In this document: positions 4,148-10,004 of the stretch, piece by piece
Layout: every line of letters starts with the position of its first letter
Numbering within the stretch: position 1 is the stretch's first letter
Origin: Candidatus Omnitrophota bacterium
GTDB taxonomy: Bacteria > Omnitrophota > Gorgyraeia > Gygaellales > Profunditerraquicolaceae
NCBI GenBank assembly: GCA_016867005.1
Contig: VGKM01000037.1
Location: 1-10,004 of the forward strand
Length of the DNA stretch: 10,004 bases
Reading direction: 5' to 3'
Made by a program: the position numbers and the translations under genes
The notes under the pieces: generated by a model
What the model was told of the DNA's origin: nothing
Databases searched by the model: none
Seen by the model: the letters and a program-made list of their open reading frames with translations, nothing else

Positions 4148-5698
4148 ATGATAGCGAAAAACTTAGGCGAATTATTAAGTGCTTCTGCCAAGAAGCATCC
4201 TAAGCGTACTGCCATTGTCTTTGGCCAAAAGGAAATTACCTATAAAACACTGGATGAGCTGACTAATTATATAGCTGGAGGCCTGATCGATTTAGGCATT
4301 AAAAGAGGCGATAGGGTGGCTTTATTTTTGGATAACTGCCCGGAGTTCGTTATTAGTTATTACGGCATTTTGAAAGCAGGGGCGGTGGTCGTGCCGATTA
4401 ACTATATGCTTAAAATAGAAGAGGCCAAATATATTTTAGAGGATAGCCGGGCCAAGGCCATGATTACCCTGCGGGTCTACCTTGCTATGGCAGAGGAACT
4501 GCGTCTGCGCGTGGAGAGCCTAAAGTATATTATCACCCCCGCTGATTTCTCCCGCCTGAAAAAACATAATCCGCAGGCACTCGTCCAGGCATCGGCTGAC
4601 CCTAAGGATTTGGCAGCAATTTTATATACCTCAGGGACCACCGGATTCCCCAAGGGGGCGATGCTTTCGCATTACAACCTTGTTTCTAATGCCTTTGATT
4701 CCTCTTCTGCTATACAAATAAACTGCCGTTATAGTTTTATCTGCATTTTGCCTTTGTTTCATTCCTTTGCTGCTACGGTATGTATGAATCTTCCTTTATC
4801 GGCAGGCGCAAAAATAGTGATTATGAAATCCCTTAGGCCTTTTAAGCGGGTCATCCGGGCGATAAGAAAAAACCGGGTAAACATATTTGTCGGCATACCT
4901 TCGGTGTATACTATTCTGAAAAACATGAAAATGCCCAAAATATTCCGCAGCCCTTTGCTTAAATTATTTAATCCGGTAAAGGTGTGTATTTCCGGCGCGG
5001 CGGCCCTGCCGGTGGAGACCTTCAAGAGTTTTGAAAAAAAGTTCCGTATCCCCCTTCTTGAAGGCTACGGCTTAACCGAGGCCTCCCCTGTAGTTACCTT
5101 AAACCCTTTAAAAGGAAAAAGAAAATCCAGTTCAATCGGCCGTACTTTATCCAAAAATATTGAATTAAAAATCGTAGATGAAAAGAACAATAGCTTAGCT
5201 GCGCAGCAGATAGGAGAACTGTTGGTAAAAGGCCCCAATGTTATGCAGGGATATTTTGAGAAAGAGGAGGCTACAAAAGAAGCTTTAAAGGACGGCTGGC
5301 TCTATACCGGCGATATGGCAAAATTTGACCGCGAGGGCTATTTTTATATTGTCGGCCGCAAAAAAGAAATGGTTAATGTGCGCGGATTAAATGTTTACCC
5401 CAGAGAAATTGAAGAGGTGCTCTACCAAAACCCAAAAATTAAGGAAGCCGCGGTGATCGGCATAGCAGATGAGCATAAGGGGGAGGTGCCAAAAGGCTTC
5501 GTAGTTTTAAAAGAAGAAGAAAGCGCAAGCGAGCATGAGATCTTGCATTATTTAAGGGAAAGATTAGCCTCCTATAAAGTACCTAAAACCATAGAATTTC
5601 GGGAGGAGCTACCCAAAAATACAACCGGCAAGATTCTTAAACGTATTCTTGCGGATGAGGAGCAAACTGAAAGAAATAGCCTTAAAAATTATATGTAA
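4148..5698 (+). CDS. AMP-forming acyl-CoA ligase (ANL superfamily)
   Basis: This 516-aa adenylate-forming enzyme activates a carboxylic acid with ATP and then transfers it to CoA. Motifs are in order: P-loop YTSGTTGFPKG (160-170), EGYGLTEAS (305-313), LYTGD (385-389), GRKKEMVNVRG (403-413) where the domains rotate, and LPKNTTGKILKR (488-499) with the catalytic Lys at 495. Length and order are complete, and the best family match is medium- or long-chain fatty-acyl-CoA ligase (FadD-like). ANL substrate prediction from sequence is unreliable, so aryl or other acids are possible. There is no attached carrier domain, so it is not an NRPS module. The ATG at 4148 matches the family N-terminus (NLGELLSASAKKHPKRTAI) but has no clear ribosome site. 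A TATATT at 4122-4127 could be its -10. It heads a run of three genes and its hydrolase neighbour begins 41 bases downstream. Confidence 0.9.
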   Translation: MIAKNLGELLSASAKKHPKRTAIVFGQKEITYKTLDELTNYIAGGLIDLGIKRGDRVALFLDNCPEFVISYYGILKAGAVVVPINYMLKIEEAKYILEDSRAKAMITLRVYLAMAEELRLRVESLKYIITPADFSRLKKHNPQALVQASADPKDLAAILYTSGTTGFPKGAMLSHYNLVSNAFDSSSAIQINCRYSFICILPLFHSFAATVCMNLPLSAGAKIVIMKSLRPFKRVIRAIRKNRVNIFVGIPSVYTILKNMKMPKIFRSPLLKLFNPVKVCISGAAALPVETFKSFEKKFRIPLLEGYGLTEASPVVTLNPLKGKRKSSSIGRTLSKNIELKIVDEKNNSLAAQQIGELLVKGPNVMQGYFEKEEATKEALKDGWLYTGDMAKFDREGYFYIVGRKKEMVNVRGLNVYPREIEEVLYQNPKIKEAAVIGIADEHKGEVPKGFVVLKEEESASEHEILHYLRERLASYKVPKTIEFREELPKNTTGKILKRILADEEQTERNSLKNYM

Positions 5699-5739
5699 GG
5701 CCTTTAAGCGATAGTGTTTCCAAGGCCCAGGAGATATAT

Positions 5740-6558
5740 ATGCCCTGGCATTTTAAAACTATGCCTCAATCATTGTCCGTACTTATATTGCTCGTTTCGG
5801 CCTTCCTGTTTTTAAGATACTTCGAGAATCACGCGGTCTTTTATCCTACCAGACAAATACAGTTTTTTCCCCGAGATAGCGGCTTGGATTTTGAGGATGT
5901 ATTTTTTAAGACCAGTGACAATATAGAGCTCAATGCCTGGTTTATTCCTTCGCCAAAAGCGGAATTTACCATACTCTTCTGCCACGGAAATGCCGGCAAC
6001 ATCAGCCACCGGCTTGAGAAGATACTTTTTTTCCATGGCTTAGGATGCAATGTTTTCATATTTGACTATCGTGGATACGGCTTAAGCAAAGGCAGGCCCT
6101 CTGAGAAAGGCTTGTATTTAGATACCCGGGCAGCTTTTGATTATTTGTTATCTCGCGGGATAAGCCAGGAGCAGATTATCGGATACGGCGAGTCTATCGG
6201 GGGCGCGGCAATCATCGACCTTGCCTCAATGCGCCCTATGCGCGCGTTGATTACAGAGGGCGCTTTCTCGAGCGGTAAGGATATGGCAAGATATGCCTTT
6301 CCTTTTCTTCCTTACTGGATATTCTCCCTGCGCCTTGATTCTGAGAACAAGATAAGGTCCGTAAAAATAAGCAAGCTTATGATACACAGCCTCAACGATG
6401 AAATCGTTCCCTTTAAACTGGGCACAAAACTTTATGATGCCGCGCCGGCGCCAAAGGAGTTATTTGAGATTCGCGGCGGACATAATAGCTGTTTCTTTGA
6501 TTCGCAGGATATCCTTAACGAAAAGATGGCTAATTTTCTGGATAAGCTGGTAAAATGA
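5740..6558 (+). CDS. Membrane-anchored alpha/beta hydrolase (Bem46/ABHD13-like)
   Basis: This 272-aa protein begins with one hydrophobic segment at about residues 9-27 (LSVLILLVSAFLFLRYF), a probable signal anchor. A complete alpha/beta hydrolase domain follows. The oxyanion-region HGNAGN is at 82-87, the nucleophile elbow GYGESIGG carries Ser152, the acid is Asp220 in HSLNDEIVP, and His248 lies in RGGHNS. The early FYPTRQI and the DYRGYGLSKGRPSE motif fit the Bem46/ABHD13/ABHD17 group, whose bacterial substrates are mostly unknown (esters or thioesters). CAGGAG at 5728-5733 supports the start. The catalytic domain probably faces the periplasm if the N-terminus is inside. Its TGA overlaps an ATG at 6555, hinting at coupling to the next gene. 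Confidence 0.88.
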   Translation: MPWHFKTMPQSLSVLILLVSAFLFLRYFENHAVFYPTRQIQFFPRDSGLDFEDVFFKTSDNIELNAWFIPSPKAEFTILFCHGNAGNISHRLEKILFFHGLGCNVFIFDYRGYGLSKGRPSEKGLYLDTRAAFDYLLSRGISQEQIIGYGESIGGAAIIDLASMRPMRALITEGAFSSGKDMARYAFPFLPYWIFSLRLDSENKIRSVKISKLMIHSLNDEIVPFKLGTKLYDAAPAPKELFEIRGGHNSCFFDSQDILNEKMANFLDKLVK

Positions 6559-6629
6559 TTTCATATAGCAAAATCGGCTACATTATTTTTATAGCAACCC
6601 TGTTTTTTGTTGGCAAGGAGGATTTGAGC

Positions 6630-7238
6630 ATGGCAAAGGCAAAAGAAATTCAATTGCCGAAACCTATAACTAAGGGAATGATCTCCCTTGAAGAAACGAT
6701 TGCCAAAAGGCGTTCTCAGAGGTCCTTTAGCAAGAAAGAATTAACCTCAGATCAGATTAGCCAATTACTCTGGGCAGCGGGAGGCATTACGGAAAGAAGG
6801 GGAGGTTATAGTCTGCGCAGCGCTCCTTCCGCAGGTGCTTTATACCCAATAGAGATTTACGCGCTTACCAAAGACGGTGTGTATCATTATCTTCCCGAGA
6901 GACATGCGCTTGAGGTTTTAAGCGAGAGTGATTTACGAGAAGATTTGTGTAACGCTAGCTTAGGCCAGAGTTCAGTTAAGGACGCCCCATTAGATATCGT
7001 CATCTGCGCAGTCTATGAGAAGGTTACCTTTAAGTATGGGGAGCGCGGGAAGAGATACGCTGATATTGAGACGGGTCACATTGCCCAGAATATCCATTTG
7101 CAAGCAGTCGCGTTAGGCCTGGTTTCCGTCCCCGTAGGTGCTTTTAGCGACAAGGAAGTAAAAAGTATATTAAATCTACCCGCAGATCACGTGCCTTTAT
7201 ATATTATTCCCGTTGGCCATAGCCACCCCCCGAAATAG
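6630..7238 (+). CDS. SagB-type nitroreductase-fold flavoprotein
   Basis: The 202-aa protein has the nitroreductase fold of the SagB/ThcOx subgroup. RRSQRSF near the N-terminus contacts the FMN phosphate, RSAPSAGALYPIEIY is the subgroup hallmark, and GHIAQNIHLQAVALGLVSVPVG forms the dimer and flavin region. SagB proper oxidises azolines in peptide natural products, but stand-alone members like this usually have unknown substrates, and no YcaO or precursor peptide is visible here. I chose the ATG at 6630 because AAGGAGGA lies 8 bases upstream in the context GGCAAGGAGG, identical to that of the ferritin gene. An in-frame ATG at 6555 overlaps the hydrolase stop and adds 25 residues with a hydrophobic core (IGYIIFIATLFFVG). 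Related proteins often carry a signal peptide before IQLPxP, so the long form may also be made. It is the last gene of the ligase-hydrolase-SagB run. Confidence 0.82.
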   Translation: MAKAKEIQLPKPITKGMISLEETIAKRRSQRSFSKKELTSDQISQLLWAAGGITERRGGYSLRSAPSAGALYPIEIYALTKDGVYHYLPERHALEVLSESDLREDLCNASLGQSSVKDAPLDIVICAVYEKVTFKYGERGKRYADIETGHIAQNIHLQAVALGLVSVPVGAFSDKEVKSILNLPADHVPLYIIPVGHSHPPK

Positions 7239-7264
7239 GCGAAATAGGGGACGTTTCTATTTTT
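7231..7264. repeat. Tandem CGAAATAGG repeat and small palindrome after SagB gene
   Basis: CGAAATAGG occurs twice in tandem at 7231-7239 and 7240-7248, the first spanning the stop codon. The second copy runs into a hairpin, AAATAG (7242-7247) with CTATTT (7257-7262) around GGGACGTTT, ending in T residues. It could work as a weak terminator. The rest of 7265-7485 shows no supported gene, only a TACAG/CTGTA stem near 7434-7453. Confidence 0.4.
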
Positions 7265-7485
7265 CTCAGGAAAGCATAAAACGCTTATCCTTACCGCTCG
7301 AGAAAACCGCTTAGAGTTAATTGCCAAAGGCGATTTTCTTGAAAGGAACACCGTCTTAAATTTAGCCATACCTGTTTACAGATAGGGCTTCCCCCCATCG
7401 AATATTGCTGCCAGTCTTTACGGGGATACCTCTACAGTTTTACGATTCTGTATAGAAGTTTTATCTTCGTAATAAAGCCGGAGCA

Positions 7486-7494
7486 TGGTATAAT
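7486..7494 (+). promoter_or_regulatory. Extended -10 promoter of the MpsC-family gene
   Basis: TG (7486-7487), one base, then consensus TATAAT (7489-7494) gives a perfect extended -10. TTCGTA at 7466-7471 is a poor -35 with 17-bp spacing. The transcript would start near 7501, leaving a 13-nt leader that holds the AGGGAG ribosome site. Confidence 0.6.
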
Positions 7495-7513
7495 ACAAAA
7501 TTCAGGGAGACTT

Positions 7514-7882
7514 ATGGAACATAAAACTAAGGGCCAAGCCGAGTCGCAAATCAGCGAGGCTATGATAAAATTCGAAAAAGATTATATGGGCAGAGGCCCG
7601 ACTGAAATCAAGACCTATATCATTAAAGATATGGTTTTCGTTCGGCTCAAGGGTGTGCTTACGCCGGCAGAGGAGCAGCTTGCTAAGAGTCCGGAAGGCG
7701 CTGGCTTGATCAAGAAGGCCCGCGTGCAGTTGCTGGAAGGAACGCGCGTGTTACTTGAAAAAATGATTTCTGATATTGCTGCTTGCCAGGTTCAGAGCAT
7801 GCATACGGATATCAGCACAAAGACTGGAGAGCGAGTCATTGTTTTTACCCTTGATAAAAATTTAGAAGAACAATTCTGCTAA
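7514..7882 (+). CDS. DUF2294 / MpsC-family protein
   Basis: This 122-aa soluble protein covers the whole DUF2294 (MpsC) domain. Recognisable parts are EAMIKFEKDYMGRGPTEIKT at the N-terminus, DMVFVRLKGVLTPAEEQLAK in the middle, and the C-terminal HTDISTKTGERVIVFTLDK. The family name comes from the Staphylococcus MpsABC system, in which MpsAB is the Na+/bicarbonate membrane-potential unit and MpsC is an accessory protein of unknown role. No MpsA or MpsB gene is next to it here, and most bacterial copies are likewise alone, so no transport function should be inferred. AGGGAG at 7504-7509 sits 4 bases before the ATG. It is monocistronic in appearance: it has its own promoter, and a new promoter starts 6 bases after its stop. 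Confidence 0.85.
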   Translation: MEHKTKGQAESQISEAMIKFEKDYMGRGPTEIKTYIIKDMVFVRLKGVLTPAEEQLAKSPEGAGLIKKARVQLLEGTRVLLEKMISDIAACQVQSMHTDISTKTGERVIVFTLDKNLEEQFC

Positions 7883-7888
7883 AAAGGG

Positions 7889-7916
7889 TTGACAAAATTA
7901 TTTTTTAGATTAAAAT
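7889..7916 (+). promoter_or_regulatory. Strong sigma70 promoter of pckG
   Basis: Consensus -35 TTGACA (7889-7894), a 16-bp AT-rich spacer, and -10 TAAAAT (7911-7916, five of six bases) lie just after the MpsC-family stop codon. Transcription would start near 7923, leaving a leader of about 177 nt before the pckG ATG. Confidence 0.7.
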
Positions 7917-7922
7917 AAATGT

Positions 7923-8099
7923 ACAATTAGGAATTTTAACGGAAGACTGTAAGCAAAGGCCCTAGATATAAGAGGGCGGTTGCAGAGTAAGCCAACAGGC
8001 GTTTCTGAGTTCTCTTTTGACGAGAGCCGGAAACAATCGTTGGTTTTTTATTTATCCAAAACTTTAAAAGCCTGCCTGCCGGCAGGAAGGGAGGAAAAA
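7923..8099 (+). promoter_or_regulatory. Long structured 5' leader of pckG
   Basis: The untranslated stretch holds three successive small hairpins. GCCCT (7959-7963) pairs with AGGGC (7973-7977). GTTGC (7979-7983) pairs with GCCAAC (7991-7996) with one bulge. A 6-bp stem joins 8009-8014 to 8022-8027. A T-rich stretch (8043-8052) and a GC palindrome follow, then the ribosome site. The layout would suit an attenuator or metabolite- or protein-sensing leader, but I do not match it to any known riboswitch class. The frame open from TTG at 7980 is not the gene start. Confidence 0.4.
8075..8086. repeat. CCTGCCGGCAGG perfect palindrome
   Basis: This 12-bp perfect palindrome is preceded by another CCTG and followed directly by the AAGGGAGGA ribosome site of pckG. 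From memory, the word is a common dispersed micro-palindrome in candidate-phylum genomes, often read through as CLPAGR in intergenic translations. As RNA it could fold beside the ribosome site. Confidence 0.5.
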
Positions 8100-9926
8100 A
8101 TGGCTTCACCGCTTGCAAAATGGGTAGAAGAACAGGCCAAATTATGCAAACCTGAAAAAATTTATTGGTGCAATGGTTCTGAGGAGGAGGCGCACAGGCT
8201 TATTGAGATAGGGATGAAAGAAGAAAAAATCTGCGGCACTCCTGTCTTCCAGGAGCTAAATCAAAAAGAATGGCCGAATGCTTACTTTCATCGCAGCCAT
8301 CCTACGGATGTCGCGCGCACAGAGCACCTTACCTTTGTCTGCCATCCGGATAAAGAAACCGCCGGCCCTAATAATAACTGGATGCACCCTGACGAAGCCA
8401 AAGAAAAGATGCGGAAGCTTTCTGATGGCTGCATGAGAGGTAAGACTATGTATGTTCTCCCGTATATGATGGGGCATCCGGATTCGCCTTACGCTAAGGC
8501 CTGTATTCAGCTTACCGATGTATCCTATGTTGCGGTGAGCATGCGTATTATGACGCGCATGAGCAGTAAAGTTATTGAAAAAATCGGCAACCGCGATAAT
8601 TTTGTGAAAGGGTTGCATTCGGTAGGCGATTTTGACCCGAATAAGCGGTTCATCATGCATTTTCCAGACGAGCATTTAGTCTGGAGTATCGGCTCAGGAT
8701 ACGGCGGCAATGCCCTACTTGGCAAGAAATGTTTTTCTTTACGTATCGCTTCGTGGTTAGGCTATCAGGAAGGCTGGCTTGCCGAACATATGGTGATCTT
8801 GGGTATCGAGGACCCAAAGGGCAACGCGACGTATGTGACTGTTGCTATGCCTTCAGCTTGCGGAAAGACAAACCTTGCTATGCTTGAGTCAGCGCTTCCC
8901 GGATACAAAGTTTTGACCATAGGCGATGATATCGCCTGGCTAAATGTCGGGCCTGATGGACGGTTATGGGCGATTAACCCGGAGACCGGGCTTTTTGGCG
9001 TTGCGCCGGGGACATCCATAAAGACCAACCCGAATATGCTCAAGACATTAAAAGGGACAAACTTTTATCCGACTCTATTTACGAACACCGCTTTAAACAC
9101 GGATACAAATGAGCCGTGGTGGGATGGATTGGACGGCGCCGTACCGAAGAATCTTATGGACTGGCAGGGGAAATCCTGGCAGGCAGGGCAGGAAACAAAA
9201 GCCGCGCATCCTAATTCTCGCTTCACTGTTTCTATATACAATGCTCCTACGCTTTCTAAAGAATTCGATAGCCCTCAAGGAGTGCCGATCTCGGCAATTA
9301 TTTTGGGAGGCAAAAGGACTCAATTGATACCTCTGGTAGTCGAGTCTCTTAACTGGGATCACGGCGTATTTTTAGGAGCGCGTACCGGTTCTGAGACTAC
9401 TGCTGCGGCAATTCATAAAGAGGGTGTTTTAAGAAGAGACCCTATGGCCATGCTTCCTTTTTGCGGTTATAACATGGGGAATTATTTCAAGCATTGGCTC
9501 AATATCGGTAAAAAATTAACGCATCCGCCGAAGATCTATGCCGTCAATTGGTTCAGGGTTGATAAAGAGGGTAAATTCCTCTGGCCGGGATTTGGAGAAA
9601 ACATCCGCGTTTTAAAGTGGATTGTAGACAGGGCGCAGAATAAAGTAAGCGCTCAGGATACGCCTTTGGGCCGCCTGCCCCACCTAAAAGACCTGGACTT
9701 AAGCGGCTTGGATCTTCCCAAAAGTAAATTGGATAAGCTGTTTGAAATAAATCCTAAGGAATGGCAGCCGGAGCTTGCTGATATCGAGAAGTTTTTCGGC
9801 CAATTCGAAAAATATATGCCTCAGGAGATTCTGGAGCAGTACAAAATACTTAAAAATAACATGAATAACGGAGTAAGCGATGATTATTTTGGCTCTATCC
9901 GCTATACCGACGAAGGAGGCGCTTAA
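8100..9926 (+). CDS. pckG: GTP-dependent phosphoenolpyruvate carboxykinase
   Basis: This 608-aa protein is a full-length GTP-type PEPCK, which interconverts oxaloacetate + GTP and PEP + GDP + CO2 at the entry to gluconeogenesis (or, in reverse, fixes CO2 to form oxaloacetate). Visible signatures are RSHPTDVARTEHLTFVC (substrate binding, about 65-81), YGGNALLGKKCFSLRIAS (201-218), the P-loop PSACGKTNLAM (251-261) with the GTP-type reactive Cys, the Mg/Mn-binding GDDIAW (275-280), and the C-terminal NWFRVDKEGKFLWPGFGEN nucleotide region. Length is typical for the GTP class and excludes the shorter ATP class. The ATG at 8100 is selected because AAGGGAGGA (8087-8095) lies just upstream and the family N-terminus aligns from there; upstream codons read repeat sequence. 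It has its own strong promoter and long leader, and purC starts one base after its TAA. Confidence 0.96.
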   Translation: MASPLAKWVEEQAKLCKPEKIYWCNGSEEEAHRLIEIGMKEEKICGTPVFQELNQKEWPNAYFHRSHPTDVARTEHLTFVCHPDKETAGPNNNWMHPDEAKEKMRKLSDGCMRGKTMYVLPYMMGHPDSPYAKACIQLTDVSYVAVSMRIMTRMSSKVIEKIGNRDNFVKGLHSVGDFDPNKRFIMHFPDEHLVWSIGSGYGGNALLGKKCFSLRIASWLGYQEGWLAEHMVILGIEDPKGNATYVTVAMPSACGKTNLAMLESALPGYKVLTIGDDIAWLNVGPDGRLWAINPETGLFGVAPGTSIKTNPNMLKTLKGTNFYPTLFTNTALNTDTNEPWWDGLDGAVPKNLMDWQGKSWQAGQETKAAHPNSRFTVSIYNAPTLSKEFDSPQGVPISAIILGGKRTQLIPLVVESLNWDHGVFLGARTGSETTAAAIHKEGVLRRDPMAMLPFCGYNMGNYFKHWLNIGKKLTHPPKIYAVNWFRVDKEGKFLWPGFGENIRVLKWIVDRAQNKVSAQDTPLGRLPHLKDLDLSGLDLPKSKLDKLFEINPKEWQPELADIEKFFGQFEKYMPQEILEQYKILKNNMNNGVSDDYFGSIRYTDEGGA

Positions 9927-9927
9927 T

Positions 9928-10004
9928 ATGGCTAAAAAACCGTTGCTTAAGACCAGCTTTACGGATCTAGGGCTGTTTAAAAGAGGGAAGGTCCGAGATG
10001 TTTA
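9928..10004 (+). CDS. purC: SAICAR synthetase, 3' partial
   Basis: The window ends after 25 codons. The visible start, TDLGLFKRGKVRDV, is the highly conserved N-terminus of phosphoribosylaminoimidazole-succinocarboxamide synthase, which joins CAIR and aspartate with ATP in purine synthesis. GAAGGAGG (9912-9919) within the end of pckG provides the ribosome site, and only one base separates the two genes, so they are likely cotranscribed. The short fragment limits certainty, but the KxGKVRDxY motif is distinctive. Confidence 0.85.
   Translation, partial: MAKKPLLKTSFTDLGLFKRGKVRDV

Noticed and set aside
7187..7369. 60-aa minus-strand open frame overlapping the end of the SagB gene
   Set aside because: It overlaps a well-supported gene and has no coding signature of its own.
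7248..7382. Start-less plus-strand open frame ending LELIAKGDFLERNTVLNLAIPVYR-like
   Set aside because: 45 codons of plausible composition but no start codon and no family I recognise. It could be a gene remnant, but the evidence is too thin to list.
7923..8050. Known riboswitch (c-di-GMP, fluoride, TPP, glycine) in the pckG leader
   Set aside because: None of the conserved cores of these classes could be matched by eye.
7980..8099. TTG start adding 40 residues to PEP carboxykinase
   Set aside because: The extension reads through leader hairpins and a dispersed palindrome, is absent from the family, and has no ribosome site. The ATG at 8100 has one.
8256..9362. Several minus-strand and one plus-strand open frames inside pckG
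   Set aside because: Shadows of a full-length, motif-complete PEPCK gene.
1..10004. CRISPR array, rRNA, intact insertion sequence or prophage
   Set aside because: No regularly spaced repeats, no rRNA-like sequence, and no transposase, integrase or phage gene were seen.

Overview
This window looks like an ordinary chromosomal segment from an uncultivated, strictly bacterial lineage. All recognisable genes are on the plus strand, mostly tightly packed with clear Shine-Dalgarno sites, and separated by a few hairpin-rich spacers. The gene mix (GTP-type PEP carboxykinase, Dps-like thioferritin, DUF2294/MpsC, DUF5674, a PerR-type Fur protein) together with GC-rich micro-palindromes would suit Candidatus Omnitrophota or a neighbouring candidate phylum. 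That placement is an inference from gene content and style and has not been tested. No rRNA, tRNA, CRISPR array or intact transposase was found.

Layout. 1-474: the 3' part of a TsaA/TrmO-family tRNA methyltransferase, closed by an intrinsic terminator. 475-888: a 414-bp spacer rich in short repeats and hairpins. 889-1507: a two-gene cassette, DUF5674-like protein plus an unrecognised helical 94-aa protein. 1508-1760: a second hairpin-bearing spacer that carries a near-copy of the terminator hairpin. 1761-4070: a peroxide and metal homeostasis region with a PerR-like repressor (sigma70 promoter containing a PerR-box-like operator), its terminator, a Dps-like ferritin with a structured leader, a ZIP metal transporter, and a truncated cupin gene. 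4148-7238: a probable operon of acyl-CoA ligase, membrane-anchored alpha/beta hydrolase and SagB-type nitroreductase. 7239-7513: a spacer with a small palindrome. 7514-7882: DUF2294/MpsC protein with an extended -10 promoter. 7889-9926: GTP-dependent PEP carboxykinase with a strong promoter and a leader of about 177 nt. 9928-end: the start of purC.

How the parts may work together. PerR normally represses peroxide-defence genes, and here it sits directly upstream of a peroxide-consuming ferritin-like protein and a ZIP importer. A 9-bp word from the putative PerR operator recurs just upstream of the ferritin leader, so a local PerR circuit is plausible. The ligase/hydrolase/SagB block could act on acyl substrates, but nothing in the sequence fixes the substrate. 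PckG links the TCA cycle to gluconeogenesis and is followed with almost no gap by purine biosynthesis.

The least-explained parts are the DUF5674 two-gene cassette bounded by similar TGTCCG hairpins, two candidate leaderless starts, the ferritin and pckG leaders, and the large stem-loop at 616-683. I did not see a clear-cut new multi-gene system.
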